Assembly (NCBI GenBank): GCA_013176395.1
Contig: JABMLP010000009.1
Coordinates: 868,001-932,000, forward strand
Source: Venturia oleaginea
Lineage: Eukaryota > Ascomycota > Dothideomycetes > Venturiales > Venturiaceae
DNA length: 64,000 nucleotides
Reading direction: 5' to 3'
The notes under the pieces were generated by a model. The model made no database searches and was not told the DNA's origin. It saw only the letters and a list, made by a program, of their open reading frames with translations. Below, piece after piece: positions 30,132 through 39,940 of this stretch (position 1 is its first letter; each line of letters opens with the position of its first letter). Position numbers and translations under genes: made by a program.

Positions 30132-30757
30132 TTGACTGATGAGGCTGTATTTTCTCATCTTCATAACACTGAGCAACACATGCGATTAACCGATAACACT
30201 GACTTCCCAAAAAGCCTTCAAAGTCAAGGTCAAAATTCAGTCCCCCCAACAACAAACAACGACTTCGGAGACACAGCCAACACGAAGAACGGAATTGGCG
30301 GCAAGGCCAGCACGAGGTATGCTATCGTGCCCACGGTGACTCTTCTCTTCCTTCATATGATGCTAACAATATCGACGGAGTAGCAGAAAGCCTACCTCGT
30401 TCCTCTCTCTACCCAACGAACTTCGGCAAAAGATCATCTTCGGCGCCGCCACAAAATTCGTCCCCAACGTTTCGGCTTACTACTATGCTTACGACTCTCT
30501 TCATTCGAAAATCACATCCTGGGGGTGCGAGCATAGGCTTGGCTCACAAGGACATCGTTGAGGACGTACAGTATGTGGAGCAAAAGCGCCTCGATACACT
30601 CAAGCTGGTATTGAAAGAGGTCTTACTTAAAATAAGGGAAAAAGGGATATCTATTAGCCTAGATTTTTCGTCAAACTGGGGCGTGTTAGTGACAGAAGCT
30701 GTGTTGGCGCGTGCGGCGAAGAAATCAGGACGGCTGGAGTTCTTGGAATGGATGTGA
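30132..30757 (+). pseudogene. 2EXR/F-box-like fungal protein gene, frameshifted
   Basis: Exon 1 30132-30316 and an intron 30317-30386 (GTATGC, perfect TGCTAAC, TAGCAG) lead into FLSLPNELRQKIIFGAA. That is the sequence style opening many fungal 2EXR and F-box-like proteins. The frame then shifts by one at the GGGGG run (30521-30525). One side ends soon after; the other continues IGLAHKDIVEDVQYVEQKRL to TGA 30755-30757. The start could be ATG 30132 or 30180. A +1 change in a homopolymer could also be a sequencing error. These proteins are expanded in Leotiomycetes; their targets are unknown. Confidence 0.5.
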
Positions 30758-31271
30758 AGAGAACACGCTATGAGTCTTATGCAATCGGCTCTGAGTGAGA
30801 TCGGGCAATAACGCATATTTTTTCACCAGTCATACGAAATCGACAAGAACAAGGTATTTGCATTGAAAGGGAACGTTAAAATAAGGATCGAGAATCCCTC
30901 AAGAAATTCCCCGGCTTGGAAAGAGCTCTTCCACAACACCGTAGAATGGAAATGATAACACAAATTCTTGGCCATATCACTTTGTCCTAACGCTAAGGAA
31001 AAAACCAACCATAGACATTATAAGGGTATAATGAACAGGAAAGAATTGAATGATGTTGTGCGGGAGCTCGAGAATTAAATTTGCATGGCTTATGGTAGGT
31101 ACAAGGCAAAATTGGGCTCGAAAGGCGCTTCCAGGACTGAAAATTGCTCGAAACTACACTTGTGATAAGGATAACCGCTCAAGCAACGAAGAGAGAAAGC
31201 TATAACGAATGCCTCGCGATGGAAAATTGCGTACGGCTGAGATCGCCCACCTATACGAGCTTGTGTGTAGA

Positions 31272-31716
31272 TTAATATCCACTCCACTGATTCATGTGAT
31301 CCAACATCCTCTGCCGATTTCTCTGCGTATCTTCATCTATGGCAGCCTGATTTCTTTGGGCCTCAGCCCTGATTTGTTCGGTCCTATCAAAACTAGCATG
31401 CAACTCCGCCTGCCGCATTTTCTCCACTCGGGTCGCGGTATCTTCTGCCAATCTTCTTTCGCCATTCCTATCTCCAGTCTCGGGAAAAACCCTGAAACTC
31501 CTCAAGTGCCCTTTCATATGTCATCAGCGTGACTCGATTTTCCTCCTGAGCAATCATAAGCTCAGATTGAAGTTCTTAAATTCTGTTCTGGGAATGGTCG
31601 CTCCCTTGCCGCTGAATGGCTTTATCGTTCTCGAGTTCTAGGACTTGATTTTGGAGGTTGTGTATGCGGTAGTGTGGGCCGAGACGGAGTGGGTGTCTTT
31701 GGCAAGAGGAAGACAT
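31272..31716 (-). pseudogene. broken small coiled-coil protein gene
   Basis: From ATG 31716 the frame reads MSSSCQRHPLRLGPHYRI, then a coiled-coil stretch (NLQNQVLELENDKAIQ), meets TAA (CAA-to-TAA type) near 31580, and continues ELQSELMIAQEENRVTLMTY to TAG. One frame over, RVEKMRQAELHASFDRTEQI and further heptad-like residues run to TAA at 31272. One stop and one frameshift therefore split what looks like a single coiled-coil protein of about 145 residues. Confidence 0.4.
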
Positions 31717-32188
31717 GGCGTAGTGCTTGAGAGTAGTTGGAATCTTCGTATGGTGTTGAGGTTGAGTTAAGATTTCGATGTCTATCTTGCCGGAGGTTTC
31801 GTGGGATGATAATATATTGCTGAGCGATTAGCTATAATGCTGCGAAGGGGATTGTTTGCTGATCAGCCTATTATTATCGATAGTTCGTCTTGAATTTGCT
31901 TTTATATTATAACAATATCAATCAGCTCGAGATAAGCAAACAAGCGCACCATGTGATGCTCGATCGCGATAGAGATCGAACTTGAGGATTTCTGGTAATG
32001 AGTAGTATCGTACCCCTCCAAAGTATATTCGGTATTTTCAGCCTTGTCGGTTCCCAGGGACTGACGTTTGCATTAAAGCAAAAAGAAAATCACAAACAAC
32101 TTCTAGGGAGAGTTGTCTGTAGACAGTGACTAATATCTAAGTTCAACGTGAACTGTAAGAGAGCGCAAAAAGAAAATCGTAGAAGATT

Positions 32189-32262
32189 CTCCTCCGGGTG
32201 GGCTCGAACCACCAACCTCTCGATTAACAGTCGAACGCGCTAGCCATTTGCGCCACGGGGGA
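32189..32262 (-). tRNA. tRNA-Asn (GTT)
   Basis: The 74 nt cloverleaf reads on the minus strand: acceptor TCCCCCG/CGGAGGA, D arm GCGC...GCGC, anticodon loop CTGTTAA (anticodon GTT), T arm GGTGG TTCGAGC CCACC, discriminator G. All stems pair except a C-A mismatch at acceptor position 4-69. No intron. It lies 1.6 kb from the retrotransposon nest. Confidence 0.9.
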
Positions 32263-33910
32263 TTTAACCTGTTAGGTGGGAGTAATAAGGTCAAAATTGG
32301 ATCATATATTTGCTCTGTACGAGTCAGACTTGGTCAAGGCTGGCTTGGCCACTTCCTTGCCAATACCGTTCCTCTTCCTGTCTGCGTCAATCACCGTCCG
32401 CGATAAAAAGACTTGGTAATCTGTCTTGAGTCAGAAAGAAGATAGTGAAAGGTCTTTGCGAGAGAGGACAAAAGGATTGACATTGGGCAACATAAGACAC
32501 TTGAAACTCCACGCGAGTCATGGTTTGGCTCGTCCCGAGGTCTCCCTTTTGTTTCTCTTTTTGGCCACTTTCTCATCATTTTCATCATTACAGAACCAAT
32601 TGCTCGGGTATGGCTCTTATGATAATTGATAGCATACGGAATTCTTCAAACCTCAAACTTGAAGCCCGTTTCGACCTTCTCAGCGCCTGGGGTTTGCCCG
32701 CCATCGGGTCCTTCGATACATCCTTTTACCTCAACATGAATGCGAATTCTTTTCTTCAACGCCATTTCCTCGGTTCTTCTTCAAGCCAGACAGTCAACAG
32801 CCCTCTAGATCAAACTCCATGATCATCCATCACCCCCATCGTTATCATCCTATCGTCCCTTGTATCGCGACGGTAAAACCTGAGATTATCAATTTTCCTA
32901 ATCACCTTGATAAGTTCCGCCTCAATATTCTCATGCGCAGTTCGATATTCATCGAGCTTGGCGACAATCTATTTGCCCCAAGGCCTGTCTAGCTCGCATA
33001 AATCGTCCCTGCAGAGTCATATCTCTTCCCACAACCCAGGTTCATTTTCGTCGGAATTCTCTGATGTCGCAGGGTCTGGAGTGGAGAGAATCTCGGTTTC
33101 ATCAAAAGACTGGTTTTTCGGCGTGAAGAAATGGCTGGTCATGGTGAGATTGCGATTTGGCGAAGACGCGCTAATTTAGGCTTTGAGTGTTTGAAGAATA
33201 AGATGGGCTCTTCTGGCAGATTTATGTAGTGGCGCTAATCGTTGATAATAGGATGACTGGAGCAACGTTGTCACGCACCTGGTTTGCTGTCTCCTTGAGG
33301 TGAGATGGATCAAACTTCCACTCCGTCTGGAGATTAGATTTGAACTAAACCTACGAAGAGACGACAGTAGCAATTTGAAAGGATAACGGATTTTCTGATG
33401 AAGGCGTGGGGACAATTATCTGGATTTCTAGGGCTGGTTGATGTGATCACAAAATCTCAAGTGATGACATTGAGCTCCTAAATCTTTGAAATCGGTCTCA
33501 CCCTGGAATAGATTACAGCTTAAACCGGTGATGAATAAATCTCCTGATGTCCCGAACTGAATTCATGTAGACATTCTGTACGACGATCAGATCAGATGGG
33601 ACAAAATCAAGACATGCAAACTTGGCTGTTTCCTTGCCAGCATTGTGCTCGAAAGTCAAACTTTCCTCGCCTCCGAATTTGACGTCGTGGCCGAATTGCT
33701 CTCTCTCTCTCTGCAAGGTAACAGCAAAAAGGGTGGCAAGGTAGCCAAAACATACAGCTCCTCAATAGCCGGATATCCAAATGAAAATATCAAGGTCAAA
33801 GAATCGAAAAGAGGCCAACCGTAGTCTATACAGAGAAACCATAATTACGCAAAATATCAGAAAAACTTCAAGGCAGGAAAATAATCCAAGGCAAATAAGA
33901 AAGAAGACTC
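32263..33910. other. intergenic, no gene called
   Basis: Short frames only. A 67-codon minus frame at 33513-33716 and a + frame at 32907-33179 have protein-like patches but no family, intron or start context that supports them. Confidence 0.35.
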
Positions 33911-33915
33911 GATAC

Positions 33916-34100
33916 TGTTGGATGATACCACAATTTCAGTTAGCCGCAAAGTGGATATCGGTTGCATACAGCCGTCGAAATCCTGTACCCTTCTTTTGAT
34001 TTTAAAGCAATAACATCTGTATTGGTACCTCGCGGTTCCCAGCTTAATTGAAAGGACATGCAATTCTAAACCTCATCTTTTCACTGTGTACTATTCAAGA
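33916..34100 (+). repeat. Copia B 5' LTR
   Basis: Begins TGTTGGATGAT and ends CTATTCAAGA, directly followed by the primer site. Same length as the 3' LTR at 51662, with four substitutions between them. GATAC precedes it. Confidence 0.93.
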
Positions 34101-34115
34101 GTTATGCGCCCGGCT
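34101..34115 (+). promoter_or_regulatory. Copia B primer-binding site (half tRNA-iMet type)
   Basis: GTTATGCGCCCGGCT abuts the 5' LTR. It matches, with one mismatch, the complement of the anticodon stem-loop of initiator tRNA-Met (GGGCUCAUAAC), as in copia-type elements primed by a cleaved half tRNA. Confidence 0.7.
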
Positions 34116-34175
34116 TGCCGACCCTCGTAAACACACCTTACCCTTTCTGGTTCACCGTTGTGTATTGATACAACC

Positions 34176-34351
34176 TATTACGGGACGGTAGCTGGAAAGA
34201 CGCAGCATACTCGTAGCCAAAGATTGTTTAGATTCAGTTAAAGAGTGAAGGTATCTACAAACAGAGAACCTCAATGAGGTTCTTTCTCTATACTAGGCTC
34301 AATCAGGCTTAGGCTCTTAGCCTATACCAACCATGGGCCATGCCCATAACA
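34176..34351 (-). repeat. gypsy 3' LTR
   Basis: Read on the minus strand it begins TGTTATGGGC and ends CCCGTAATA. I see no difference from the copy at 39579. The pol stop codon lies only 12 bp inside it. Confidence 0.95.
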
Positions 34352-34363
34352 TTACCCCCCTCC

Positions 34364-37300
34364 TTACCGGGTGTGCAGGACTAAAGAGGGTGTGGTAGGT
34401 GGGATAATCAAACAGACAAACGCCATACATCGCTTCTGCCAGCTTGTAGCAGATTCGAAGGCGCTGGCCACCGCTACTCGGTTTCTTCGGGCCCCTGTTT
34501 GAGCTCCTATATCTTCGCCGACACCGTCGCCCTTGCCATACTCTGCCTCGAAGCGGTCTAAGTCCTCGACTTCTGTGAATAATGAACGTGGCTGCCAATC
34601 GGGATCTGCATAGCCTTTCCATTTGATTAATAACTGACGAACCCAGCCTCGCCCAACCCGTTTCTTCTCTGCGCGAAGTATACGTTCTACTTCAAACTCA
34701 GCCTCTGTTTCTTCGGTTTGAGGCACTAATGGTGGCGGCTGGGTATCATCGGATTCTTGTGAGGGCAGTGTGTCGGTTGCGGCTCGGCGGAGTAGGTCAA
34801 CGTGGAAACGGTTATGGATACCACTTGGCAGGTCAGCCAGCTCGTATACCATCGGGGAGATCTGGTTCTCGACAGTGTATTTGGCTTGCGTCCACGACAG
34901 TTTCTTTGATAGCTGCGGAGTATTGATATTCCTAAGGTTCAACCAGACTTTGTCGCCCTTTTTTAACGTTTCGGCAGCTTGACGTGACCTGTTGGCGTCG
35001 TTCTCCATCTTCTGCTGGGACCAGGCCATCGCTGCCTGTGCATATTCTTGTGCCTCTTCTATTCGTTGCACAAAGGTCTCGGCATCGGCTGTTGGTGAGT
35101 TACTGGGTGAGATTCGTTGTACTTTCTGGATTGGTTCCGCATGGTAGCCGTGGGTTAGATAGAATGGACTCATCCCTGTGACTGAAGAGTCACGATTGTT
35201 CAGTGCTAACATAGCCGTAGGTAGTAGCGTTGGCCAGTCTAGTTGGGAGTATGCGATGAAGGCGCGGAGATAGCGTAGAACTTCCTGGTTCATGCGCTCG
35301 GTCGCGCCATCAGTCTGTGGATGAAAGGCTGTAGAGAGTCTCTGCTCAATCTTTGTAAGTTCGCAAAGCTTCTTCCAAAAACGACCTGTCCAATTGCTGC
35401 CTCTGTCCGACGTCAATGCCATGGGAAATCCGTGGTAGCGATAGTGGCATTGTAAGAACCTTTTCGCGCACTCTTTGGCGCTCATTGTAGTCATAGCCTC
35501 CAACGTAACACTTTTGAGGAGGCGATCTGTGATAACGATGAGGTATTTTGGGCCGTTTTCCTCTGCGGGCAAATCAGTCATGAAATCGATTGATAGCTCG
35601 CTGTGGAAGCGGGCCGGGATTGGAAGTGGTTTCAGAAGACCTCGCTTCTTATCACGCCATATTCCTGTTCTCCCACATACGTCGCAATTACGTACAAACT
35701 GCCGGACTGTCTTGTATTGTTGGGGCCAAAAGAAACTTCTGGATAGAATCGCAAGCGTGCTATCTCTCCCTGGGTGTTCAGTAACATGGGAATCGTGAGT
35801 TTGTTGGACCAGCGTTGTTCGCAGCGGTTCCCAATCTGGTACCCATAGGATCCCTCTTCTCGTGACCGCGCCGTGGTCGTCTACTTCGCATTCGGGTAGC
35901 TGTACCGACAACTTGAGCTCTGGAGGAAAGGAACGTTCGCCAGTAACTATAGCCGTATGAATAGCTTCGTAGGATTGGTCCTCTGCTATTGCGCGATCCC
36001 AGAGAAGTTGTAACTCTGGTTTCTCGAAAAGATCGCATCCTTTTGCAACTGACCGGTTTTGACCGTACCTAGTAGTGGACCGGTGTTGACCGTTTTCGGC
36101 AGTCAGCTGGTGTCGACCGTCCAGTCCAGTATTTTGCTGGGGCTCCCGTATAACGTTCCATGTACTATTGGATGTATTCGGTGTATTGACTGGGCAGATA
36201 AGGGCTTGTATTGCGATTGTTTCGGTCGTCCTCTCGGAAAGAGGAGGAAGCCATTCGTCCTTGATCAACTGGGCCACTCGCCCTTGTAGTCTCTCGTCGT
36301 TCTTGTCATGTGGCATATCTTGATGTCTTCTTGATAGTGCGTCTGGTCTTTGCGCTAGTTTTCCGGCGCGAAATTCCAGCTGGAATTGGTACTCAGATAG
36401 AATTAGCGACCATCTTGCTTGTCTCTCTGACAAACGCTGCGCTGTCATAAAGTAGCGGAGATTCTTGTGATCGGTAAGGACTTTGAAAGGTGCTGCAACA
36501 CTGCGTAGTTCTCCTCTCCAGTGTTCAATGGACTTGATTACTGCCAGTAATTCTTTATCGTGGATCTCGTAGTTACATTCAGCCGCAGTGAGCTTGCGGG
36601 AGAAGTATGCTACTGGTCGTAGTTTTCCTTTCATATCCTTCTGCGACAACGTGCCTCCCAGCGCGTAGCCAGAGCAGTCGCACTCGAGTACCGTATCCAG
36701 GTCTGGATTCCAGTGAGCCAGTATTGGGGCGGAGATGAATAGCTCCTTCAAGACTTGAAAGGCGTTCTCATGTTCTTTGTTCCAGACAAAAGCGACGGCC
36801 TTCCGTGTTAACTTGATTAAGGGGTCGGAGAGCTCTGAGAAGTTGTCGATGAAGTCTCGGTAGAAATTTGCAAAGCCTAGGAAGGAGCGTACGCCTGTGA
36901 CATTGACTGGAGCCTCCCATTCTTTAATCGCGGCAACTTTCTCTGGGTCGACTTTGATCCCTTCTCCTGCAGTGATAATGAACCCCAGATATTTGACCTC
37001 CTGAACAGCAAACTCGCACTTGCTTAAGTCTAGCCGAAGTCCAGCAGTCTTGAGCTTGGCAAGAATTTGGTTAACCTTGACCATGTGATCCAGATAGTCG
37101 CCGTCGCTCCATATCAAGACATCGTCCATGTAGGCTGAACAGCAGATATCTAGGGATTCCCGTAGGACTCCGTTGATGTATCGTTGAAAGCTCGCGGGTG
37201 CGCCAGCTAGTCCGAAGGGGGTAACTAGCCATTCGAATAGTCCAAATCGAGTGCGAAAAGCCGTTTTCCACTCATCGCCGTGCTTGATGCGGAGCCGATG

Positions 37301-37831
37301 AAATGCCGCTCTGACGTCAAGTTTGGTGTACCAACGCGCTGTTGCTAGATTTCGTAGGGTTTCTCGGATTAGTGGCAATGGGTAGCGGTCCGATCGAGTG
37401 ATTCGATTCAGTGCCCGATAGTCTACACACATCCGAATGCCTCCACCTGGTTTCCTTACAAATAAGACTGGGGCTGCCGCTGGTGAGTTGCTGGCGCGTA
37501 TCCAGCCCTTGTCCATATAGTCCGAAAGTGTTTTTCGTAGGACTAATAGCTCTTCCCTCGACATGCCGTATAATGGGCCCCAAGGAACTTCTGCCTCGCG
37601 ACCTTGTTCATCTCGTATCAATTCGATAACGTGATCGCGACCCTCTTGATGGGGCGCGATCTCTCCGTCTTCGTCGTCGAGAAAGGCATCAGCATGCTCT
37701 GCTATTTCTTCTGGTATCTCTTGTCGCATTTCTTCCTCAGTCTTTCTCTGTTTTCTTTCTGCTAACTTGCTTAGGGTCCTTGTTGATATCCGACATCGAG
37801 ATAGCCAGCACTTGTGTACCATCCGGTCCAT
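34364..37831 (-). CDS. gypsy pol: reverse transcriptase, RNase H, integrase, chromodomain
   Basis: 1155 residues. In order: RT (FVRKPGGGIRMCVDYRALN; LDVRAAFHRLRI; FEWLVTPFGLAGAPASFQ; catalytic YMDD in CSAYMDDVLIW), RNase H (LECDCSGYALGGTLSQ; KELLAVIKSIEHWR; LTDHKNLRYF) and an HHCC integrase zinc finger (NCDVCGRTG). Then comes the DDE core (SIDFMTDLPAEE; LTSDRGSNW; HPQTDGATERMNQEV) and a C-terminal chromodomain (FEVERILRAEKKRVGRGW then LLIKWKGY). The chromodomain places it in the chromoviruses, where it guides integration to marked chromatin. The frame overlaps the protease frame by about 95 nt in the +1 phase. All catalytic residues are present. Confidence 0.93.
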   Translation of the reverse strand: MDRMVHKCWLSRCRISTRTLSKLAERKQRKTEEEMRQEIPEEIAEHADAFLDDEDGEIAPHQEGRDHVIELIRDEQGREAEVPWGPLYGMSREELLVLRKTLSDYMDKGWIRASNSPAAAPVLFVRKPGGGIRMCVDYRALNRITRSDRYPLPLIRETLRNLATARWYTKLDVRAAFHRLRIKHGDEWKTAFRTRFGLFEWLVTPFGLAGAPASFQRYINGVLRESLDICCSAYMDDVLIWSDGDYLDHMVKVNQILAKLKTAGLRLDLSKCEFAVQEVKYLGFIITAGEGIKVDPEKVAAIKEWEAPVNVTGVRSFLGFANFYRDFIDNFSELSDPLIKLTRKAVAFVWNKEHENAFQVLKELFISAPILAHWNPDLDTVLECDCSGYALGGTLSQKDMKGKLRPVAYFSRKLTAAECNYEIHDKELLAVIKSIEHWRGELRSVAAPFKVLTDHKNLRYFMTAQRLSERQARWSLILSEYQFQLEFRAGKLAQRPDALSRRHQDMPHDKNDERLQGRVAQLIKDEWLPPLSERTTETIAIQALICPVNTPNTSNSTWNVIREPQQNTGLDGRHQLTAENGQHRSTTRYGQNRSVAKGCDLFEKPELQLLWDRAIAEDQSYEAIHTAIVTGERSFPPELKLSVQLPECEVDDHGAVTRRGILWVPDWEPLRTTLVQQTHDSHVTEHPGRDSTLAILSRSFFWPQQYKTVRQFVRNCDVCGRTGIWRDKKRGLLKPLPIPARFHSELSIDFMTDLPAEENGPKYLIVITDRLLKSVTLEAMTTMSAKECAKRFLQCHYRYHGFPMALTSDRGSNWTGRFWKKLCELTKIEQRLSTAFHPQTDGATERMNQEVLRYLRAFIAYSQLDWPTLLPTAMLALNNRDSSVTGMSPFYLTHGYHAEPIQKVQRISPSNSPTADAETFVQRIEEAQEYAQAAMAWSQQKMENDANRSRQAAETLKKGDKVWLNLRNINTPQLSKKLSWTQAKYTVENQISPMVYELADLPSGIHNRFHVDLLRRAATDTLPSQESDDTQPPPLVPQTEETEAEFEVERILRAEKKRVGRGWVRQLLIKWKGYADPDWQPRSLFTEVEDLDRFEAEYGKGDGVGEDIGAQTGARRNRVAVASAFESATSWQKRCMAFVCLIIPPTTPSLVLHTR

Positions 37832-38441
37832 CTCTTCTCAACCGTCGCTGGGCCCTTCCAACAATAGCTGCAAATACAGATCCTGACACTAGACAAGCCG
37901 CCCGCACGTGAGCGAGCCGGTCTCGCGCTTTGGTGTTCTGTTCTAGCCACCCCTTTTCTCTTACCGTGATGCGCTGGGATCCTTGACCAATAAGCAGCTT
38001 TCTCTTAGCTGCTATATATCGCACCCAGTTTCTCTCTGCCCATGCCTTGCCTAGGATAATAGGGAAGCTCAATCCTTTCACTATATACCCATAGACTCGC
38101 TCTGCTCGACCATCAATGTCGATCGTAGCGTAGGTCATGTGCGTAATACGAAGGTCTTCTCCGTTCTCGTGGCTCTCTTTAGCCAGTGCCAATTGTTTGG
38201 TGTCAATTGGGATGCGCGGTAGACGATGTGTTTGGACACTCTTCTCGCTGAAAGCAGCATAAGGGAGGCAGCCGTTATCAAAGAAGGATTCGGTGAAAGA
38301 AGTTCCGTTGATCAAGGTATCTATCAAGAAGGGTGTACTTTCCATCCTATCCTTTGCTGCTTTGATTTCTCTTATGCCTGGTAGCTTTGTAATGTCTTCG
38401 CCATGTACATCTACTTCAGACCCTCGTGCGCGACGATGCAC
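37737..38441 (-). CDS. gypsy protease-region ORF
   Basis: About 234 residues between gag and RT. The protease-like core reads FLIDTLINGTSFTESFFDNG, with DNG where retropepsins have DSG or DTG, and later VYGYIVKGLSFPIILGKAW, the second conserved block. The frame is -1 to gag (whose stop is at 38450-38452) and pol is +1 to it, so expression needs two frame changes, or this copy carries indels. The shown start is a GTG; the frame is open a little upstream across the gag stop, consistent with frameshifting rather than its own initiation. Confidence 0.7.
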   Translation of the reverse strand: MHRRARGSEVDVHGEDITKLPGIREIKAAKDRMESTPFLIDTLINGTSFTESFFDNGCLPYAAFSEKSVQTHRLPRIPIDTKQLALAKESHENGEDLRITHMTYATIDIDGRAERVYGYIVKGLSFPIILGKAWAERNWVRYIAAKRKLLIGQGSQRITVREKGWLEQNTKARDRLAHVRAACLVSGSVFAAIVGRAQRRLRRDGPDGTQVLAISMSDINKDPKQVSRKKTEKD

Positions 38442-38449
38442 AAGGGTAG

Positions 38450-39553
38450 CTAGTTTTCCGACTCTGATGAGGCTTCCTGTAGGGAGTCATCGGTATGCTG
38501 TGTGATTACCGCAGTGACCTGAGTCTTTGGACGTGTTGCTGGTCGGAATTCGCATATGTTCGGATGGTGCTTGGGCTTCTTACAGCGCCCGCATTTGCCC
38601 GCTTGTATAAGTGCCAAGAACTCTGTTTGGGATCGCCATTTCGCTCTAGGTCGTCGGTCCTTCTTCGCATCCTTTCCGAGTGTATCGACCCGAGCTATCA
38701 GTGCTGCGATCTGCGCTGAAAGGGCGTTGATGCCAGTCATTTCGACATCGCCTTCTGCGTCACGACTGACTGTTTGGGGTGATTGTGGCCTCCCTCGAGT
38801 CGTTGGCGTCTCCTTATCCGTACTTGGATAGCGGCGTTGGTGGGATAGAGCCTCTGTCTTCGTCGCGAAGTACTGTACATCTTTTACGTAAGTGTCGTAG
38901 TCGTCCCTGGACAATCGCACTGATTTCAAGGTCTGTTGGAGGGAGTAGTTGAGCGCGTTGTTCATGATAGTGATCTTTGAGGCTCTTTGCGGCGCTAGGG
39001 ATCCAGCGTGCGATGTCAGTTGTTCGAACTGCTGGCGGAAGTCTTCGAACGGTTGTCTGCTGCCTTGGCTAATCTTGTTCAGCTCGTCGAGAGCTTTAGC
39101 TTCCGCTTCATGATCTAAGAACTTGTCGTCCATATGCTTGATAAAGGACTCGGGTTCGTAGTTGTCATGTTGCTCTCCATTGCTTAGCCATTGGATGACG
39201 CGTTGTTGTTTCTCTGTCGGAAGCCCGTTGAAGATGTTCGCGCATATTCCTTGATTGCTTCCAAGCTTCCCATTTTCAACAGTGATTTTTGTCTTGATCT
39301 GCCATCTGAACAGCGTGTAGTTGTCTCTTTTCCCGTCCCATTTAGGCCATGCAATAGCTTTTGCACCGGTGTTCCCATCAACACTGACTGCGGTCAGAGC
39401 TGCCACCAATTGTTGTACGGTGTCAGGCGAATTTGCTCGAGCCATTGAGAGTTTGTCGATTCCTTGCGTAATGCTCGCGATTGGGTCGTCGTCGGTAGTA
39501 GGGGTGTAGGTTGTAGGAGTCGATAGGGTACTGTTGCTACGCATCAAGTACAC
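38450..39553 (-). CDS. gypsy gag with CCHC zinc knuckle
   Basis: 367 residues. The capsid-like middle (FRWQIKTKITVENGKLG; INQ-rich helices; FEDFRQQFEQLTSHAGSLAP) is followed by a zinc knuckle CGRCKKPKHHPNIC, the C-x2-C-x4-H-x4-C pattern that binds the RNA genome. The start lies 26 bp inside the 5' LTR, and the ATG nearest the LTR was taken. It ends SSESEN with the protease frame overlapping in -1. Confidence 0.88.
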   Translation of the reverse strand: MYLMRSNSTLSTPTTYTPTTDDDPIASITQGIDKLSMARANSPDTVQQLVAALTAVSVDGNTGAKAIAWPKWDGKRDNYTLFRWQIKTKITVENGKLGSNQGICANIFNGLPTEKQQRVIQWLSNGEQHDNYEPESFIKHMDDKFLDHEAEAKALDELNKISQGSRQPFEDFRQQFEQLTSHAGSLAPQRASKITIMNNALNYSLQQTLKSVRLSRDDYDTYVKDVQYFATKTEALSHQRRYPSTDKETPTTRGRPQSPQTVSRDAEGDVEMTGINALSAQIAALIARVDTLGKDAKKDRRPRAKWRSQTEFLALIQAGKCGRCKKPKHHPNICEFRPATRPKTQVTAVITQHTDDSLQEASSESEN

Positions 39554-39567
39554 CTAGGTTTGTAAAG

Positions 39568-39578
39568 AACTGAATCTA
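39568..39578 (-). promoter_or_regulatory. gypsy self-primer binding site
   Basis: On the minus strand TAGATTCAGTT directly follows the 5' LTR. The complementary AACTGAATCTA occurs in the LTR (39632-39642, + strand TAGATTCAGTT), in the part likely to be the 5' end of the RNA. An 11 nt match of the transcript 5' end to the primer site is the arrangement of fission-yeast Tf1. Confidence 0.8.
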
Positions 39579-39754
39579 TATTACGGGACGGTAGCTGGAA
39601 AGACGCAGCATACTCGTAGCCAAAGATTGTTTAGATTCAGTTAAAGAGTGAAGGTATCTACAAACAGAGAACCTCAATGAGGTTCTTTCTCTATACTAGG
39701 CTCAATCAGGCTTAGGCTCTTAGCCTATACCAACCATGGGCCATGCCCATAACA
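39579..39754 (-). repeat. gypsy 5' LTR
   Basis: Appears identical to 34176-34351 over all 176 bp and is followed on the + side by the CAACC duplication at 39755-39759. Confidence 0.95.
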
Positions 39755-39882
39755 CAACCCCTTCTATCAAACCCCATCCACGCTAGTCTCATTAAGCCCA
39801 TCTTTTAATGTTTACAACGATTCTGCCATCAATCCAACATCCTCTCGGAATATACGAAAAGATCCCTACTCCGACTACCACC

Positions 39883-39940
39883 ATGACGATATCAGCTGCA
39901 TTAGTATCGTCAAAAGCTAAGGGAGGCCCCCTTGAGATCT
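39883..39940 (+). pseudogene. Copia B gag, first ~19 codons (split by Copia A insertion)
   Basis: ATG at 39883 starts MTISAALVSSKAKGGPLEI. The coding continues in the same frame at 46788 onward (IIDPDFEPK) if one copy of a short AGAT shared by both flanks is removed. This shows that the inverted Copia A structure landed inside the Copia B gag. Confidence 0.75.

Larger units (their letters stand above)
34176..39754 (-). mobile_element. intact Ty3/gypsy chromovirus (Tf1/sushi-like self-priming)
   Basis: Two 176 bp LTRs that appear identical (34176-34351 and 39579-39754) are flanked by CAACC at 34171-34175 and 39755-39759. Genes read on the minus strand in the order gag, protease, RT-RNaseH-integrase-chromodomain. 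A purine tract (AAGGAGGGGGG) abuts the 3' LTR near 34355-34365. The primer site abuts the 5' LTR and is complementary to 11 nt of the LTR itself. No stop codons interrupt the three frames. It is 5579 bp long, inserted in the Copia B leader, and evidently recent. Confidence 0.95.
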
